Assembly (NCBI GenBank): GCA_951799405.1
Contig: OX637363.1
Span: 9,672,001-9,736,000 of the forward strand
Reading direction: 5' to 3'
Origin: Agapetus fuscipes
Taxonomy: Eukaryota; Arthropoda; Insecta; Trichoptera; Glossosomatidae
Length of the DNA stretch: 64,000 nucleotides
Shown here: positions 1 to 9,212 of the stretch, one piece after another
Layout: every line of letters starts with the position of its first letter
Position numbering within the stretch: position 1 is the stretch's first letter
Made by a program: the position numbers and the translations under genes
The notes under the pieces: model-generated
What the model saw: the letters and a program-made list of their open reading frames with translations, nothing else
The model's database searches: none
What the model was told of the DNA's origin: nothing

Positions 1-1596
1 AAAGCATATCGCCCCATAACCCTTCTCCCAGTCCTTGGGAAGATACTCGAAAAGCTCATCGCTAATCGAGTTGAATCCCACCTCACCACTTCCGGAATGT
101 CGATTTCCGCCCGCCAGTATGGCTTCCGGCCTGGCCTCTCTACGGAGGACGCCATCCGGTCGGCCATGGAGGCGGTCAGGGAATCGACTTCCAAGTACGT
201 ACTGGCGGTTCTCCTGGACATTTCAGGCGCTTTCGATAGCGCCTGGTGGCCCATGATCTTGGCGAAGCTCAGGCGTCGTAATATTCCGGCTAATATATAC
301 GACTGCATAGCTTCGTACTTCTCCGCGCGACGCGTTACGATGGACGCGGGCCCCACCCTTATTGAGAGGGATGTATCCAGGGGATGCCCCCAGGGCTCAG
401 TCCTCGGGCCCCTCCTCTGGAACATCCTGTTTGATGATCTTCTCTCTCTCCCTCTCCCCCAGGGCTGCGAGGTGCGTGCTTACGCGGACGATGCGCTTCT
501 CACTGTGGAGGCGGGATCACGTGCTGAGATGGAATCTCTATCTCAGTCAGCCCTCCGCGCCATAGCAGACTGGGGGGTTAATAATAAGCTCTCCTTTGCT
601 CCCCACAAGACCGAAGCTATCCTCCTCAAGGGTAAGCTAGACGTCGGTAGACCCCCAAAAATAATGTTCCTAGACACACGCGTAAAATTCTCGCGGACCG
701 TAGTATACCTGGGCGTTTCCCTGAACGCCAACTTCCCCTTCGTTGAGCACGCGAAAGCCATCACCCAGAAGGCGAATAGCGCATTCGGGAAGATGGCTCG
801 ACTATCGAACACGTCGTGGGGCCTGCGGGGTCGTGCACTCCGCATCCTCTATGACTCGGTCTTCCTCGGCACCGCCGCTTATGCGGCGTCATGCTGGGCG
901 GACAAGTGTCGGCGTGGAAATGCACGACGCGCGGCGCTTTCCGGTCAGAGGAGTTCGTTGCTCCTCCTGACAAAAGCGTACCGATCCACCGCGACGGACT
1001 CGCTCCCGGCCCTAGCCGGGGTGCTCCCCCTCGACCTCGAGCTCCAGTACCGCGCCGCTATCGGTTCTCTCAGGCGAGGCCTCCCGGCCAAGCTTGAACA
1101 TCAGGTGATCCCGCCGCCGCCGGATGGACGCCTGACGCAGCGTGTCAGGGACTCGGTTCGCGACGCTATATACGCACAGTGGCAAAGGTACTGGGACGTC
1201 ACATCGTGTGACAAGGTCATCTACTCCTTTTTTCCGTCGATCAGGGAGCGCATGGCTGCGCGGTGGCTCGTCCCGGACCACTTCACCAGCCAGTTCCTCA
1301 CTGGTCACGGGAAATTTGCGCACTACCTTTTAGAACGGGGCGTCATCTCTCAGGGTGGAGGGGAGTGTTTGTGCGGACCCATTGCCCAGGACGTGCGGCA
1401 CGTCCTGTGGGATTGCCCTCTGCTGCACTCTCAACGAGAGCTCCTCATCGACGCAGTCCGGCCGGCCGGTTCCGGACCGGTCGGCTACGCGGACCTCGTT
1501 GCCAGTAGAGCCAACTACCTTGCATTCCGCCGCTTCTGCCAGTCCTGGCACGAGTTCGCAGTCGCGGGCTCAAGACTGGGCAGAGGTGACCATTAG
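1..1596 (+). CDS. R1-type LINE reverse transcriptase, 3' half (enters from outside window)
   Basis: The frame is open from the first base, so the protein starts outside the window; the first internal Met is at 97. Reverse transcriptase blocks run in order: YRPITLLPVLGKILEKL (block 0/1), QYGFRPGLSTEDA, LLDISGAFDSAWW with the first catalytic Asp, GCPQGSVLGPLLWN, and AYADD with the catalytic Asp pair at about residues 129-132 counted from Met97. Near the C terminus there is a Cys/His knuckle, CLCG-x8-H-x4-C, as in R1/TRAS-like LINEs of arthropods. The product would copy the element's RNA at a nicked chromosomal site. No stop or frameshift is seen in the visible part. The frame ends with TAG at 1594-1596. 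It is clearly richer in G+C than its surroundings. The clade (R1 rather than Jockey) is an inference from the motifs and the zinc knuckle. Confidence 0.85.
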   Translation, partial: KAYRPITLLPVLGKILEKLIANRVESHLTTSGMSISARQYGFRPGLSTEDAIRSAMEAVRESTSKYVLAVLLDISGAFDSAWWPMILAKLRRRNIPANIYDCIASYFSARRVTMDAGPTLIERDVSRGCPQGSVLGPLLWNILFDDLLSLPLPQGCEVRAYADDALLTVEAGSRAEMESLSQSALRAIADWGVNNKLSFAPHKTEAILLKGKLDVGRPPKIMFLDTRVKFSRTVVYLGVSLNANFPFVEHAKAITQKANSAFGKMARLSNTSWGLRGRALRILYDSVFLGTAAYAASCWADKCRRGNARRAALSGQRSSLLLLTKAYRSTATDSLPALAGVLPLDLELQYRAAIGSLRRGLPAKLEHQVIPPPPDGRLTQRVRDSVRDAIYAQWQRYWDVTSCDKVIYSFFPSIRERMAARWLVPDHFTSQFLTGHGKFAHYLLERGVISQGGGECLCGPIAQDVRHVLWDCPLLHSQRELLIDAVRPAGSGPVGYADLVASRANYLAFRRFCQSWHEFAVAGSRLGRGDH

Positions 1597-1821
1597 CCCT
1601 CAGTCAGTCCTCGCGACACCCATACATATTGACGTATGTACACCCATAACTTACTGCGCTCAGCGCGGATGGCAACTCGTTCGATACACGTCAATGAAGG
1701 GCTCCCGTCAGGCACATTAGCTTCAGTAACCTCGACGTTCTGGGGAGGGTGGGACTTCTTAGAGTCATGCGTTAGCCCCTGATTTGAGGATCCTCTTTTT
1801 CCTTTCTTGAGTAGAGTAACT
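1597..1821 (+). mobile_element. 3' UTR of the R1-type LINE
   Basis: Non-coding sequence after the reverse transcriptase stop codon. No poly(A) run or clear 3' junction could be fixed; the end is set where the opposite-strand gag-like remnant begins. Confidence 0.4.
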
Positions 1822-2855
1822 TTAGCTGATTAACTTCAACGGGAAGGCCTTCCGCCGCCAAAAAAACATTGCAAGTGAAGTATCACCAAGTGAAGCGACT
1901 CCGCATGAGTTGTATGAACTTGGTGGGTGGAGGTGGGTAAAGTGCCTCCCCCATACCGTCTGGAGGATGTCTTCCGAGACTTTCTGGTATGGCGAGTCCA
2001 GAGCGAACAGCGTTTTGACCTTTTCGAAAAGGGCTTTCCTCGCCAAGGTCGTGTCGCTCCGGGCTCCCCAGTTGACCAAGGTCTGAAGCCCAGACTGGAA
2101 CTCCTCTTTCTGGATGAGGAGGGCGTGGGACATGGCTGCAAACGACCGCTCGCCTGAATAGGGGAGCTTACGTCGCACTGGCGAAGTTCATCGTTCACTG
2201 CCAGGTCGACGAACGCCGGTTCTGCCAGGTACTTTTTCTGTACCTCGGCGTACCTTACTCCGGCCCAGTTTTCACTGTCGAAGTGCTGGAGCCTTTGGAG
2301 CGCTTCGACCCTGTTGCTCTTGGCCTTGGGGTGAGCTGGTTCTTCCACCGTTGTGGCGGCTTCCTGGAAGCTCAGCAGTAGCTCTTCCTGGGCCTCCTCA
2401 TTCTCTTCCAGTCCCGAAGGTTGTTAGAGGAAGTTGCTGGAAGAGTTTCCTGCCGCCGATTCAACGAGATTTCCCATAGAACTGGCGGGCCAGTCACCGA
2501 AAACTGCGTTCGTCAGCATCACGATGTGGGAAACCAGATAATCTATCCTTGGGTCCAAGACAACCCTCAGCCGTTTCTGACGCCGCGGCGGTGAACCTGA
2601 TTCCGAAGTGTCGTATCCGCGTTTTAGTGACGCATCACCTGAATCCTGTGAGATTTCGTCGAGAGGTTGCCCTTTATTGTTATCACAACTCATAACATTG
2701 ATTTTGATGTTATATAAAGTAAAAACTCCGTTAAAATAACGAAAAACGTTTTTCGTAAATATGACAGCGTGGCATAACCAACAAAAATACGTATGCGAAC
2801 TTTTAACCACCACAATATCACCTGTTTTAGTTTTTAATTGTTCACAAGGACACAA
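1822..2855 (-). pseudogene. Broken retroelement ORF1/gag-like gene
   Basis: Read on the minus strand, a frame starts at Met 2855 (or the better-looking internal Met at 2694, MSCDNNKGQPLDE) and runs through an acidic/basic N-terminal part. A single TAA stop at 2424-2426 interrupts it. The same frame then continues through a Glu-rich stretch (EENEEAQEELLLSFQEA) to about 2190. There it shifts by one base into a second frame, RRKLPYSGERSFAAMSHALL, that ends near 1822. The pattern of one protein broken by one stop and one shift is visible directly. The composition (acidic linker, basic patch PPRRQKRLR, helical segment) fits a retroelement ORF1 or gag-like protein, but I do not recognise the family. 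It lies convergent to the R1 LINE and may not belong to it. Confidence 0.45.
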
Positions 2856-3330
2856 GATGGTAAAATAACACTCTTTTAAATGTTTTTGCCCAGGAATATT
2901 GTCAATTCACTCAAATTTTCGAAGGTAAAATCAACTGACATGTGACCACAAGGGGAAAATGACGCTTTATGAAAAATTGCGACCGGGTTATGGGGAAACT
3001 GGAAATAGGGAACAGGAAATGGGGAAAAAGCGACCATAGAGTAGAAAGTGCCTAAAGTGTAAAAAAGTGCAAATCAAAGACCCAGGAATAGACTAAAAAA
3101 CCACATAAAAGGGGAAAAGTGATTGTTTCTCTCATAATATGGACTCCAGACATCTCTCAGAACACATAATAAGTTTTTGGACTTTCACAGGCTTTGACCG
3201 TGGTCCATAGTTTTTTCTTTTTTTTTCTTTTTGACACTTCTTGAAGACTTCAGCTGACGTTTAGCCACCTCTTTGTGTGACTTTTTCGGAACTCCGCTCA
3301 CTTCTAAAGTGATCAGACTGTACTGTAACT
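2856..3330. other. Intergenic, no gene seen
   Basis: AT-rich sequence with purine runs (GGGGAAA-type tracts near 2955-3115) and a T-run near 3215-3230. I see no open frame or recognisable repeat. Confidence 0.4.
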
Positions 3331-3334
3331 GTAA

Positions 3335-3775
3335 CTCTGTCGCCATTCCGCTAGGGGTGGCCAGAGCCTTTGCAGAGCTGCCTCCATTTTTTTCCTATCC
3401 TTACATACCTCTTTCCATTCTCATACCATTTACATACCGTTTTCATGCATTTTCTTCTTTTACGCTCACTTTGTATATCCCATTCTTTCACAATATCCTA
3501 AATCTGATCACTCCATACTTTTCTCGGTCGTCCCTTACCTCTTTTTCCTTTCACACTACCTCTGCATACATATTTTGTCAGTCTATCATCATTCATTCTT
3601 TCCACATGCCCAAACCATCTCATCACATTATTTTGTACCTTAACTTTCACATCGTCTTTCAAATTACATTCTTTCTTTACCCATTCATTCCTAACTCTAT
3701 CCCTCAGAGTTTTTCCTGTTATGCTTCTCAAATGCTTCATTTCCACCGTACATACTCATTTCGCTTACATCAGAG
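3335..3775 (-). pseudogene. RTE-type LINE, diverged C-terminal fragment
   Basis: The minus strand encodes VRNEWVKKECNLKDDVK, then VMRWFGHVERMNDDRL and GRPRKVWSDQI, the C-terminal signature of RTE-type polymerases. A shift within the A-run near 3395 separates this from the terminal CKDRKK and WRQLCKGSGHP-stop segment. It is only partly similar to the other RTE copies here and so represents a second subfamily. Its last about 60 bases recur inside unit 3 of the array at 60671-60729. Confidence 0.7.
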
Positions 3776-3832
3776 AATGCATTTAACATGAGACTTAAAT
3801 GTTAGCATATCTTTACAGCTTAGGTTATTATA
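3770..3832 (+). mobile_element. RTE 3' end fragment
   Basis: Matches the last part of the dispersed RTE 3' UTR (GAGAATGCATTTAACATGA ... TTTACAGCTTAG). Confidence 0.5.
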
Positions 3833-3978
3833 TAGTAGATGCATACTTGCATGTAAATGTGCGTGCACGGACCCTGAGACCGGCTTACAAGGTTCACACA
3901 CCATTCGCCCATTTTGGAAATAAGTCATTTACCAAAACGAGTAAATCCCAGTCGATAGCACGCCCAGATAGCGATCGT

Positions 3979-4027
3979 TATGGTTGTATGTTAAACCATA
4001 AGTTATGGTTTTATGTTAAACCATAAC
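3979..4027. repeat. Short tandem duplication, about 25 bp x 2
   Basis: The unit TATGGTTNTATGTTAAACCA occurs twice head to tail just upstream of a truncated RTE copy. Confidence 0.6.
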
Positions 4028-4051
4028 CAAAAATGATTAGAAATAAATAAA

Positions 4052-4538
4052 TGTTAGATTGGCGGTGCACGGTGGTATACTAGTGCCAACCTTGATGTAT
4101 GGAAGTGAAGCCTGGACGGTGAGTGAAAGGGAAATTAGTAAAGTCCATACAGCAGAGATGGACTATCTAAGAAGTATGATTGGGAAAAAACGAAGTGACA
4201 GGGTGAGGAATGATTTTGTAAGAGAAGAATGTGGTGTAAGGGAAAGTGTGAAAGTGAAGATTAAAAGAAGTATGTTAAGATGGTTCGGGCATTTGGAGAG
4301 AATGAGTGATGAAAGATTGACGAAGAAAGTATATGTTGCTAGAATAGATGGATGTCGTGGTAGAGGAAGACCGAGAAAAGTATGGAAGGATCAAATCTCT
4401 GAAATAGCGAATGAATGGGAAATTCAGAGTCATAATAAAAGGAGGACTTGTATGAAAAAGGTTATGACTCTGGATGAAATGAAAGAAGTATGCAAGGACA
4501 GGAAGAAGTGGCGGCTAATCTGCAATGCTGATTTTTAA
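4052..4538 (+). pseudogene. RTE LINE, 5'-truncated C-terminal ORF
   Basis: An open frame of 159 residues from Met 4059 is nearly identical to the last part of the long RTE protein at 22888-25764. It starts LAVHGGILVPTLMYGSEAW and ends WRLICNADF-stop. It includes RWFGHLERM and GRGRPRKVWKDQ. The catalytic reverse transcriptase core is missing because the copy is truncated at 4052, where similarity to the LINE stops. The frame is undamaged, which points to a young insertion. It is followed directly by its own 3' UTR. Confidence 0.85.
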
Positions 4539-4912
4539 TGTTGGTTTATTGGCTTGCTACATTTTTTGCATAAGACATTTCTTTTTTTTTTACTTTTTTG
4601 TATAGATTTATTTTTAAGGTTTTGTTGTTTTCTTATACTTAAATGTTATTTTTTACTCGTATTCCTTGACTTATAGGTTGGTATGAGGCTGACCACCCAT
4701 ACTGTAAAAAATGGTTCACTTTGCCAATGTCACCCCTGTTTCAGGGAATGTCGGCAAGAGTTGCAGGGCTTATGTTCATTTGAGGTTTGGATTTTATTTG
4801 TAAGTACACAATCAGCATTTGTAAGCGCGAACTACACGTGTTTGTTTGTGGGCATACATCTGAGAGCTTTGAATGAATATATCCTTGCAACTTAGAATAT
4901 TATTATTATTCA
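4539..4912 (+). mobile_element. 3' UTR of the RTE copy at 4052
   Basis: Contains the conserved core that begins TTCCTTGACTTATAGGTTGG, passes CCCCTGTTTCAGGGAA and ends at CCTTGCAACTTAGAATATT. The same block follows the ORF of the long RTE at 22525-22887, which identifies the dispersed repeat as RTE 3' UTR. Confidence 0.85.
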
Positions 4913-4956
4913 TTAATAATAAACAATAATGAATTATGAAATTATGATATTAATAC

Positions 4957-5030
4957 CTGTTTCTGGCCAGGCAGAAAAGGTTGGTGAATTGCATTCCTCT
5001 TCACAAATCTATTTTTTTTTTAAATATTAA
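4957..5030 (+). mobile_element. SINE C, 3' fragment
   Basis: Matches (in the opposite orientation) the 3' portion of SINE C at 40036, 47430 and 49647: the CTGGCCAGGCA block, the GAATTGCATTCCTCTTCAC block and the homopolymer tail. Confidence 0.6.
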
Positions 5031-5039
5031 AAAATAAAA

Positions 5040-5236
5040 TATATGGTTCACCTTGCCAATGTCACCCCTGTTTCAGGGAAGGTCGGCAAGAGTTGCAAGG
5101 CCTATGTTTATTTGAGATTGTTTTTATATTAAAGGTCCACATGCGGCATGTGTTGGGGCGAACTTATACGTGTCTGCTTATGGGAATGCGTTTTAATATG
5201 AATCTTAAATGATACATATCTTTGCAACGTAAATTA
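5040..5236 (+). mobile_element. RTE 3' UTR copy, 5'-truncated
   Basis: Starts inside the core at ATGGTTCACCTTGCCAATG and ends at TTTGCAACGTAAATTAGATTA. No ORF part is retained. Confidence 0.8.
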
Positions 5237-5295
5237 GATTAAATTTGATAATATTGATCGTAAACTTAGCAAATACAAAAAACAAAATTCCTATT

Positions 5296-5356
5296 TAAAA
5301 ACCCCTAGCCCAAGCCGCCAACATTACAGATCAACCGCCATTTCTTTTCGTCCTAT
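5296..5356 (-). mobile_element. RTE ORF 3' scrap
   Basis: The minus strand gives the terminal KWRLICNVGGLG-stop segment of the RTE polymerase only. Confidence 0.55.
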
Positions 5357-5455
5357 TATTATAAGACTCCGAATATAAGTGATTGTTGTTTTTCTTTGTT
5401 TCTGCGCGTGGCTATACGGAATTAAAATCCACCTATACACCCATCATGCTGCTGC

Positions 5456-5513
5456 TGTGTGTATGTGTGTTTGTGTGTGTTTGTGTGTGTGTGTGCGTGT
5501 ATGTGTGTGTGAC
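5456..5513. repeat. (TG)n microsatellite
   Basis: About 58 bases of TG/TGTGTA dinucleotide repeat with a few interruptions. Confidence 0.9.
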
Positions 5514-5705
5514 CACCAGGGGGCCGGTCACATTCCCATCATCATCATCATCACCACAGCGTTGTCTTGTCTGTATCGGGTGATGTCATCCAGTCGGAGT
5601 TGGGCGTCCACTCTTGAGTACGCCTAATTAATAATGTTTGTTGGCGAGTGTTGTGTGCTGTATGTAGGTATGCGGCATAACCTTCCAACAACATTGCAAG
5701 ACCAC

Positions 5706-5930
5706 GACCGGTCCGTAGTCTAGTGTTTAACACTTCTGACTCGTAAATGGAAGGTTGTGGGTTCGAATCCCGGCGGAGCACGAGCAATATACCATTCATT
5801 ATATTTTCAAATATTCTCTTCGCTGGGTGAAAAATTCATATATCTTTACCAAAGACCGATCACTAAAAAGGTCCGTCCAGCCTTACAGCAACTGGGTCTG
5901 GCTTGAGTATTGGCGCTTTCTACTTCTTCT
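5706..5930 (+). mobile_element. SINE A, 5' part (tRNA-like head and body)
   Basis: Has a degraded A box (GTCCGTAGTCTAGTG), a perfect B box (GGTTCGAATCC) in the tRNA-like head, then the SINE A body (CTCTTCGCTGGGTGAAAAATT, CAGCCTTACAGCAACTGGGT). It stops at GGCGCTTTCTA, where a LINE fragment intervenes. The rest of the SINE resumes at 6213. Confidence 0.85.
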
Positions 5931-6210
5931 TCTTCTTGTGCCACTTCTAGCGAAGATCGGCGATCATCATAGCTATTTTGATTTTTGATGCTGCGGCTCG
6001 AAACAGGGACTTCGTGCTTCTGCCGAACCACTGTCGCAGGTTCTTCAGCCATGATGACCTTCGGCGTCCCTGAGATCTTTTCCCCTCAATCTTACCCTGA
6101 ATGATAAGATGAAGGAGACGGTACTTCTCATTTCTCATAATGTGACCGAAGTGCCTACATTAGCTTTCTCTGCTTAATGGTAGGCAGGAGCTCCTTTGGA
6201 GTGCGCAATC
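5931..6210 (-). pseudogene. LINE polymerase C-terminal fragment inserted in SINE A
   Basis: The minus strand reads MRNEKYRLLHLIIQGKIEGK, then GRRRSSWLKNLRQWFG and SLFRAAASK, ending near MIADLR. This is a C-terminal pattern shared by a widespread arthropod RTE/BovB-like LINE group. It is not the same subfamily as the RTE at 22525. It splits a SINE A copy into 5706-5930 and 6213-6296. Confidence 0.6.
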
Positions 6211-6212
6211 TA

Positions 6213-6300
6213 CAGCGACGACCTAACTCGTAGAGGGCTCTTGAGGTGTGATACACACAAAAACAGCGCTCACTAAATTAATCATCCTAATATCTCTCAC
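6213..6300 (+). mobile_element. SINE A, 3' part with CR1-like tail
   Basis: Resumes the SINE at ACAGCGACGACC. It continues into AGAGGGCTCTTGAGGTGTGA, which is the 3' tail of the CR1 LINE at 18375-18450, rather than into the poly(A)-type tail of other SINE A copies. Confidence 0.75.
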
Positions 6301-6690
6301 GTCCCTATTCACTGTCAGTGCTATGAGCACTCACAGTGCCTGTGTTGCCACTGAACTACGGACATGTCGAGCTGAGGCTCTGGCTGCCTTTCCTCACGAA
6401 ACCATCTGGCCACCTATTGTCTTCAGAGTAAGAGTTCGCTTGTACAATGTTATTCAGGGGGATTATGTTGTCGGTACACCATTAGAGTTATGGGAATCGA
6501 TATCGGTGTAATGGTGTGGAATGGTGCGGCGGCTCCGTAAGGTCACGCTGGGCGCCCCCCTGTCCCGCCTGCCCCCCTGCACCTCCTGCTGGAGGCGCCT
6601 GAGAGTCTGACAGGGCGGGGGGTGGAGGCGCAACTGCACACCCCACATCATACCTCACACCTATGTACACCAGATCTGGGTGCCAACAAT
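6301..6690. other. Intergenic with a GC-rich patch, no gene assigned
   Basis: Weak open frames are present, but none resembles a known protein. The patch 6515-6640 is strongly G+C rich (CCCGCCTGCCCCCCTGCACC). It could be a relic of a coding or regulatory sequence. Confidence 0.3.
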
Positions 6691-6699
6691 AAATCTACC

Positions 6700-6790
6700 C
6701 AAGATACTCGGGATGAAATGAAACAAATATGTAAGGACAGAAGGAAATGGCGGTTGATCTGTAATGTAGGCGGCTAGGGCTAGGGTTTTT
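6700..6790 (+). mobile_element. RTE ORF 3' scrap
   Basis: Encodes DEMKQICKDRRKWRLICNVGG-stop, the end of the RTE polymerase, truncated at its 5' side near 6700. Confidence 0.7.
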
Positions 6791-6837
6791 AAATTAGAAT
6801 TTTATGTCTTTTATTTGTTTAGTTTACAATTTTTTTT

Positions 6838-6960
6838 TTTTGAAGGAATTCAAAGAAAACACTGTTTATTTTCACTCAAATATATTTAAAAAGATTAAAA
6901 TCTTTAAATAAATTACAAACGCGTTTTCGACCTAGTAGGTCATCATCAGGTATCTTTTAT
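6838..6960 (-). repeat. Repeat with CTGATGA-hairpin-GAAA core
   Basis: The minus strand has CTGATGA, then GACC-loop-GGTC, then GAAAACGCG. This layout matches the conserved core of hammerhead ribozymes and of some Penelope-like element ends. The flanks (CACTGTTTATTTTCAC) resemble the arms of the palindrome at 48205-48513, so both belong to one repeat family. Confidence 0.45.
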
Positions 6961-7159
6961 TTGTTTTGGTAAGTTATATGGATTATTTGTTAATTGTCAA
7001 AATGTCAATCAAAGTTCGCATACGTTCGATAACGCAGGCAAGAAGTTACAATATATGTGAAGCTTAGTTGCGTTTTATTGAGTCCATTGTTAACGTGTCT
7101 ATAGTTTTCTTTATTTCATTAGGCGCGTATTTTGCACTATTGTTGCATTGTAGCTTCTT

Positions 7160-7330
7160 GTTTCAGGGAAGGTCGGCCAGAGTTGCAGGGTGTATGCCCA
7201 TTTGAGATTTGGTTTTTATGTTGTAGGTTCACATGCGGCATGCGCAAGCGCGAACTTGTACGTGTCTGCTTGTGAGAATGCATGTAATGTGAATCACCAA
7301 TGTTACATATTAGTCTATGTTTAACAGTGT
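7160..7330 (+). mobile_element. RTE 3' UTR copy, 5'-truncated
   Basis: Begins at CTTGTTTCAGGGAAGGTCGG and runs through CACATGCGGCATGCGCAAGC to the 3' end region. Confidence 0.75.
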
Positions 7331-7369
7331 CGCCATCATGCATCAGGCCTACCTACATTACCTATATTG

Positions 7370-7510
7370 TGTGGTGGCACCGGAAGCCCGTCTCGCCATT
7401 TACCTCGGTCCGTCTGTTCCTGGGGGGTGGGGGAGGGGGGAGGCGGGCGCCTACAGGTGGCCGATAACGCCTGGCGCCTAAATATCTCCCCTCCCCCCCC
7501 CCCCCTAGTG
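7370..7510. repeat. G/C-tract region with long C-run
   Basis: A G-run segment (about 7421-7445) and a C-run (about 7491-7506) flank a short GGCGCC-containing stretch, forming an imperfect inverted repeat. Confidence 0.5.
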
Positions 7511-7569
7511 GTATATTACATTATTGTAACAGTATGTAGTATGTACTACATTGACAAATGGTATCTATC

Positions 7570-7770
7570 TGTTTCAACCTACTTACTAAAATGTCCTTAG
7601 GAAGAAAGAGAACAAAGAACTTCACAGTTGCATTTCCATGTATACAGAAAAAATCGGGCGAATGTAAAAATGTTTCTAGAAAGGTGGCAGCATTGCCGCG
7701 TGCGTACTATGCCTAAACCAGTCCGAACATAGACGCATGCGGTATAAATCTTGTGATCGGTAAAATTGAC
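7570..7770 (+). repeat. THAP-like promoter repeat, partial copy
   Basis: Shares the blocks AAAGAACTTCACAGTTGCAT, TTTCTAGAAA and GACGCATGCGGTATAAATC with the copies at 15560 and 54712. It stops before the predicted first exon. Confidence 0.65.
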
Positions 7771-7845
7771 TCTCTCTCTGTATTTGTTTTGATGTTTATA
7801 CATATTATTATTTGTGTTTAAGAGAATGTTACTTGTTGTATAAGT

Positions 7846-8095
7846 TCCTTGAGTTATAGGTTGGTATGTGGCTGACCAACCATGCTGTAGAAAATGGTTC
7901 ACTTTGCCAATGTCACCAGTGTCACCACTGTTTCGGGGAAGGTCGGCAAGAGTTGCAGGGCTTATGTTCATTTGAGATCGGGTTTTTTATACTGTAGGTC
8001 CACATGCGGCATGTGTGAGCGCGAAATTATGCGTGTCTGCTTGTGGGAATGCATTTCATATGAATCTCAAATGATACATATCTTTGCTGCTTAGA
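7846..8095 (+). mobile_element. RTE 3' UTR copy
   Basis: Spans from TTCCTTGAGTTATAGGTTGG to TTTGCTGCTTAGATG. It carries a short internal duplication (CACCAGTGTCACCACTG) in place of CACCCCTG. Confidence 0.85.
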
Positions 8096-8455
8096 TGTAG
8101 GTCCCCATGTGAATCAACACAGGCAAAACTGCATCGAGTTACTAGATAAAATTTCAATAAATATTTTATTATTGGTTGCTAAGACGGCAGTCTCATACAA
8201 CACTGATGTTTGCTCGCCGAGAAAAAAGTTCAAAAATCTCTTGCTCTAAATCCTGTCTTTCATTAATATCTCATAGGATTCCATAAAAAAACACTATCGC
8301 ACTGTCCTATTTGTACAGACTCTGTTTCCGTTTGTACAGACCAGCTTGCCGCTATGCCCACTAATGTCGTGGTCTACCTAATGACTGATAAAGCAAGCAT
8401 TGTAATCGGAAAGTCAAAACGATCGAAACCACTTATTACCGCAGGTGACACGATT
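8096..8455. other. Intergenic, small repeat fragment only
   Basis: Around 8165-8260 lies a fragment of a low-copy repeat (TTTATTATTGGTTGCTAAG, GTGCTCGCCGAGAAAAAA-like) also seen near 27525, 35320, 39915 and 55470. No gene is seen. Confidence 0.35.
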
Positions 8456-8465
8456 CTGTACCTCT

Positions 8466-8494
8466 GTCCGGTCGATGGCACAGTGGGTAAAGTG
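8466..8494 (+). mobile_element. SINE B head, left piece
   Basis: GTCCGGTCGATGGCACAGTGG corresponds to the A-box region of SINE B. It is interrupted by a hAT MITE and resumes at 8722 with TAGAGTGCTTGCATT. Confidence 0.6.
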
Positions 8495-8721
8495 CAGTGG
8501 CGAAGGGTGCCACACAAGCCGGTTTCCATCTGCTTTCCGCTTAAAATTATGTAACAAAGTATAACAAATATAGGCACAAAGTAAAAAAATACATTTAAAA
8601 CCAAAGAAACAATACGTATTTTTCCCCCATTGAAACCATGCAGTCTACTTTATTATCATTGCTGCCTCATTTTAAACAGGAAACCGATGGAAACCGGCTT
8701 GTATGGCACCCTTCGTCACTG
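8495..8721. mobile_element. hAT MITE, family 1, copy 1
   Basis: Terminal inverted repeats CAGTGGCGAAGGGTGCCA and, at the right end, its near-exact complement. The flanks GTAAAGTG (8487-8494) and GTAGAGTG (8722-8729) form an 8-bp target duplication with one mismatch. It has no coding capacity and sits inside SINE B. Confidence 0.85.
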
Positions 8722-8757
8722 GTAGAGTGCTTGCATTACATCCCGTTTTGTTGCTTC
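8722..8757 (+). mobile_element. SINE B head, right piece
   Basis: Continues the SINE B tRNA-like head (GTAGAGTGCTTGCATTACAT) after the hAT insertion. Confidence 0.55.
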
Positions 8758-8794
8758 TTTTATACTCAAATTAAAATTAAGACATCGTCAGATG

Positions 8795-8935
8795 GAGCAG
8801 GAAGAGGAGACGGTTCTGGAGGGACCATATAGACCGCATGAACGAAGGAAGGATAGCCCGAGTCGTGGTACAGGAGATACCGGACGTCCAGCGTCTACCA
8901 AGACGCCCTTCCAAAAGATGGAAAAACAGCTCGGT
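8795..8935 (+). pseudogene. LINE C-terminal fragment
   Basis: One frame reads RRRFWRDHIDRMNEGRIARV and then RRPSKRWKNS, a LINE C-terminal pattern. It is too short to assign a clade. Confidence 0.45.
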
Positions 8936-9212
8936 TTCAAATCCCACCGAGTGTGTCATGAATGATATCCCGTTTCGGTGTTTATTTCAAAACCCCAGAA
9001 TAAAATACCGGCAAGGTTTACTCAGCCTTCACAAGAATTGAGTGCCAGCCCTCTCGGGAGCTGGGAAATGCCCACTTCAACTGAAGTGGTTGGCGTAAAG
9101 CCGGCCCCCTTACCTATAAAAAATAAATAGGTTCCACCCGCCACATGCGACCTCTTCGGGGATTACGCGGCCAGAAGTTGCTCTACATGTGTAGCTTAGT
9201 TGCGTTACGTTT
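8936..9212 (+). mobile_element. SINE B copy, head truncated
   Basis: Starts at the B-box side (TTTCAAATCCCACCGAG). It continues through TTTCGGTGTTTATTTCAAA, CCGGCAAGGTTTACTCAGC, CACTTCAACTGAAGTGGTTG and CTTCGGGGATTACGCGG to TAGCTTAGTTGCGTT. Confidence 0.85.

Noticed and set aside
3273..3791. A 172-residue + strand frame
   Set aside because: It is the antisense of an RTE fragment with clear motifs on the minus strand.
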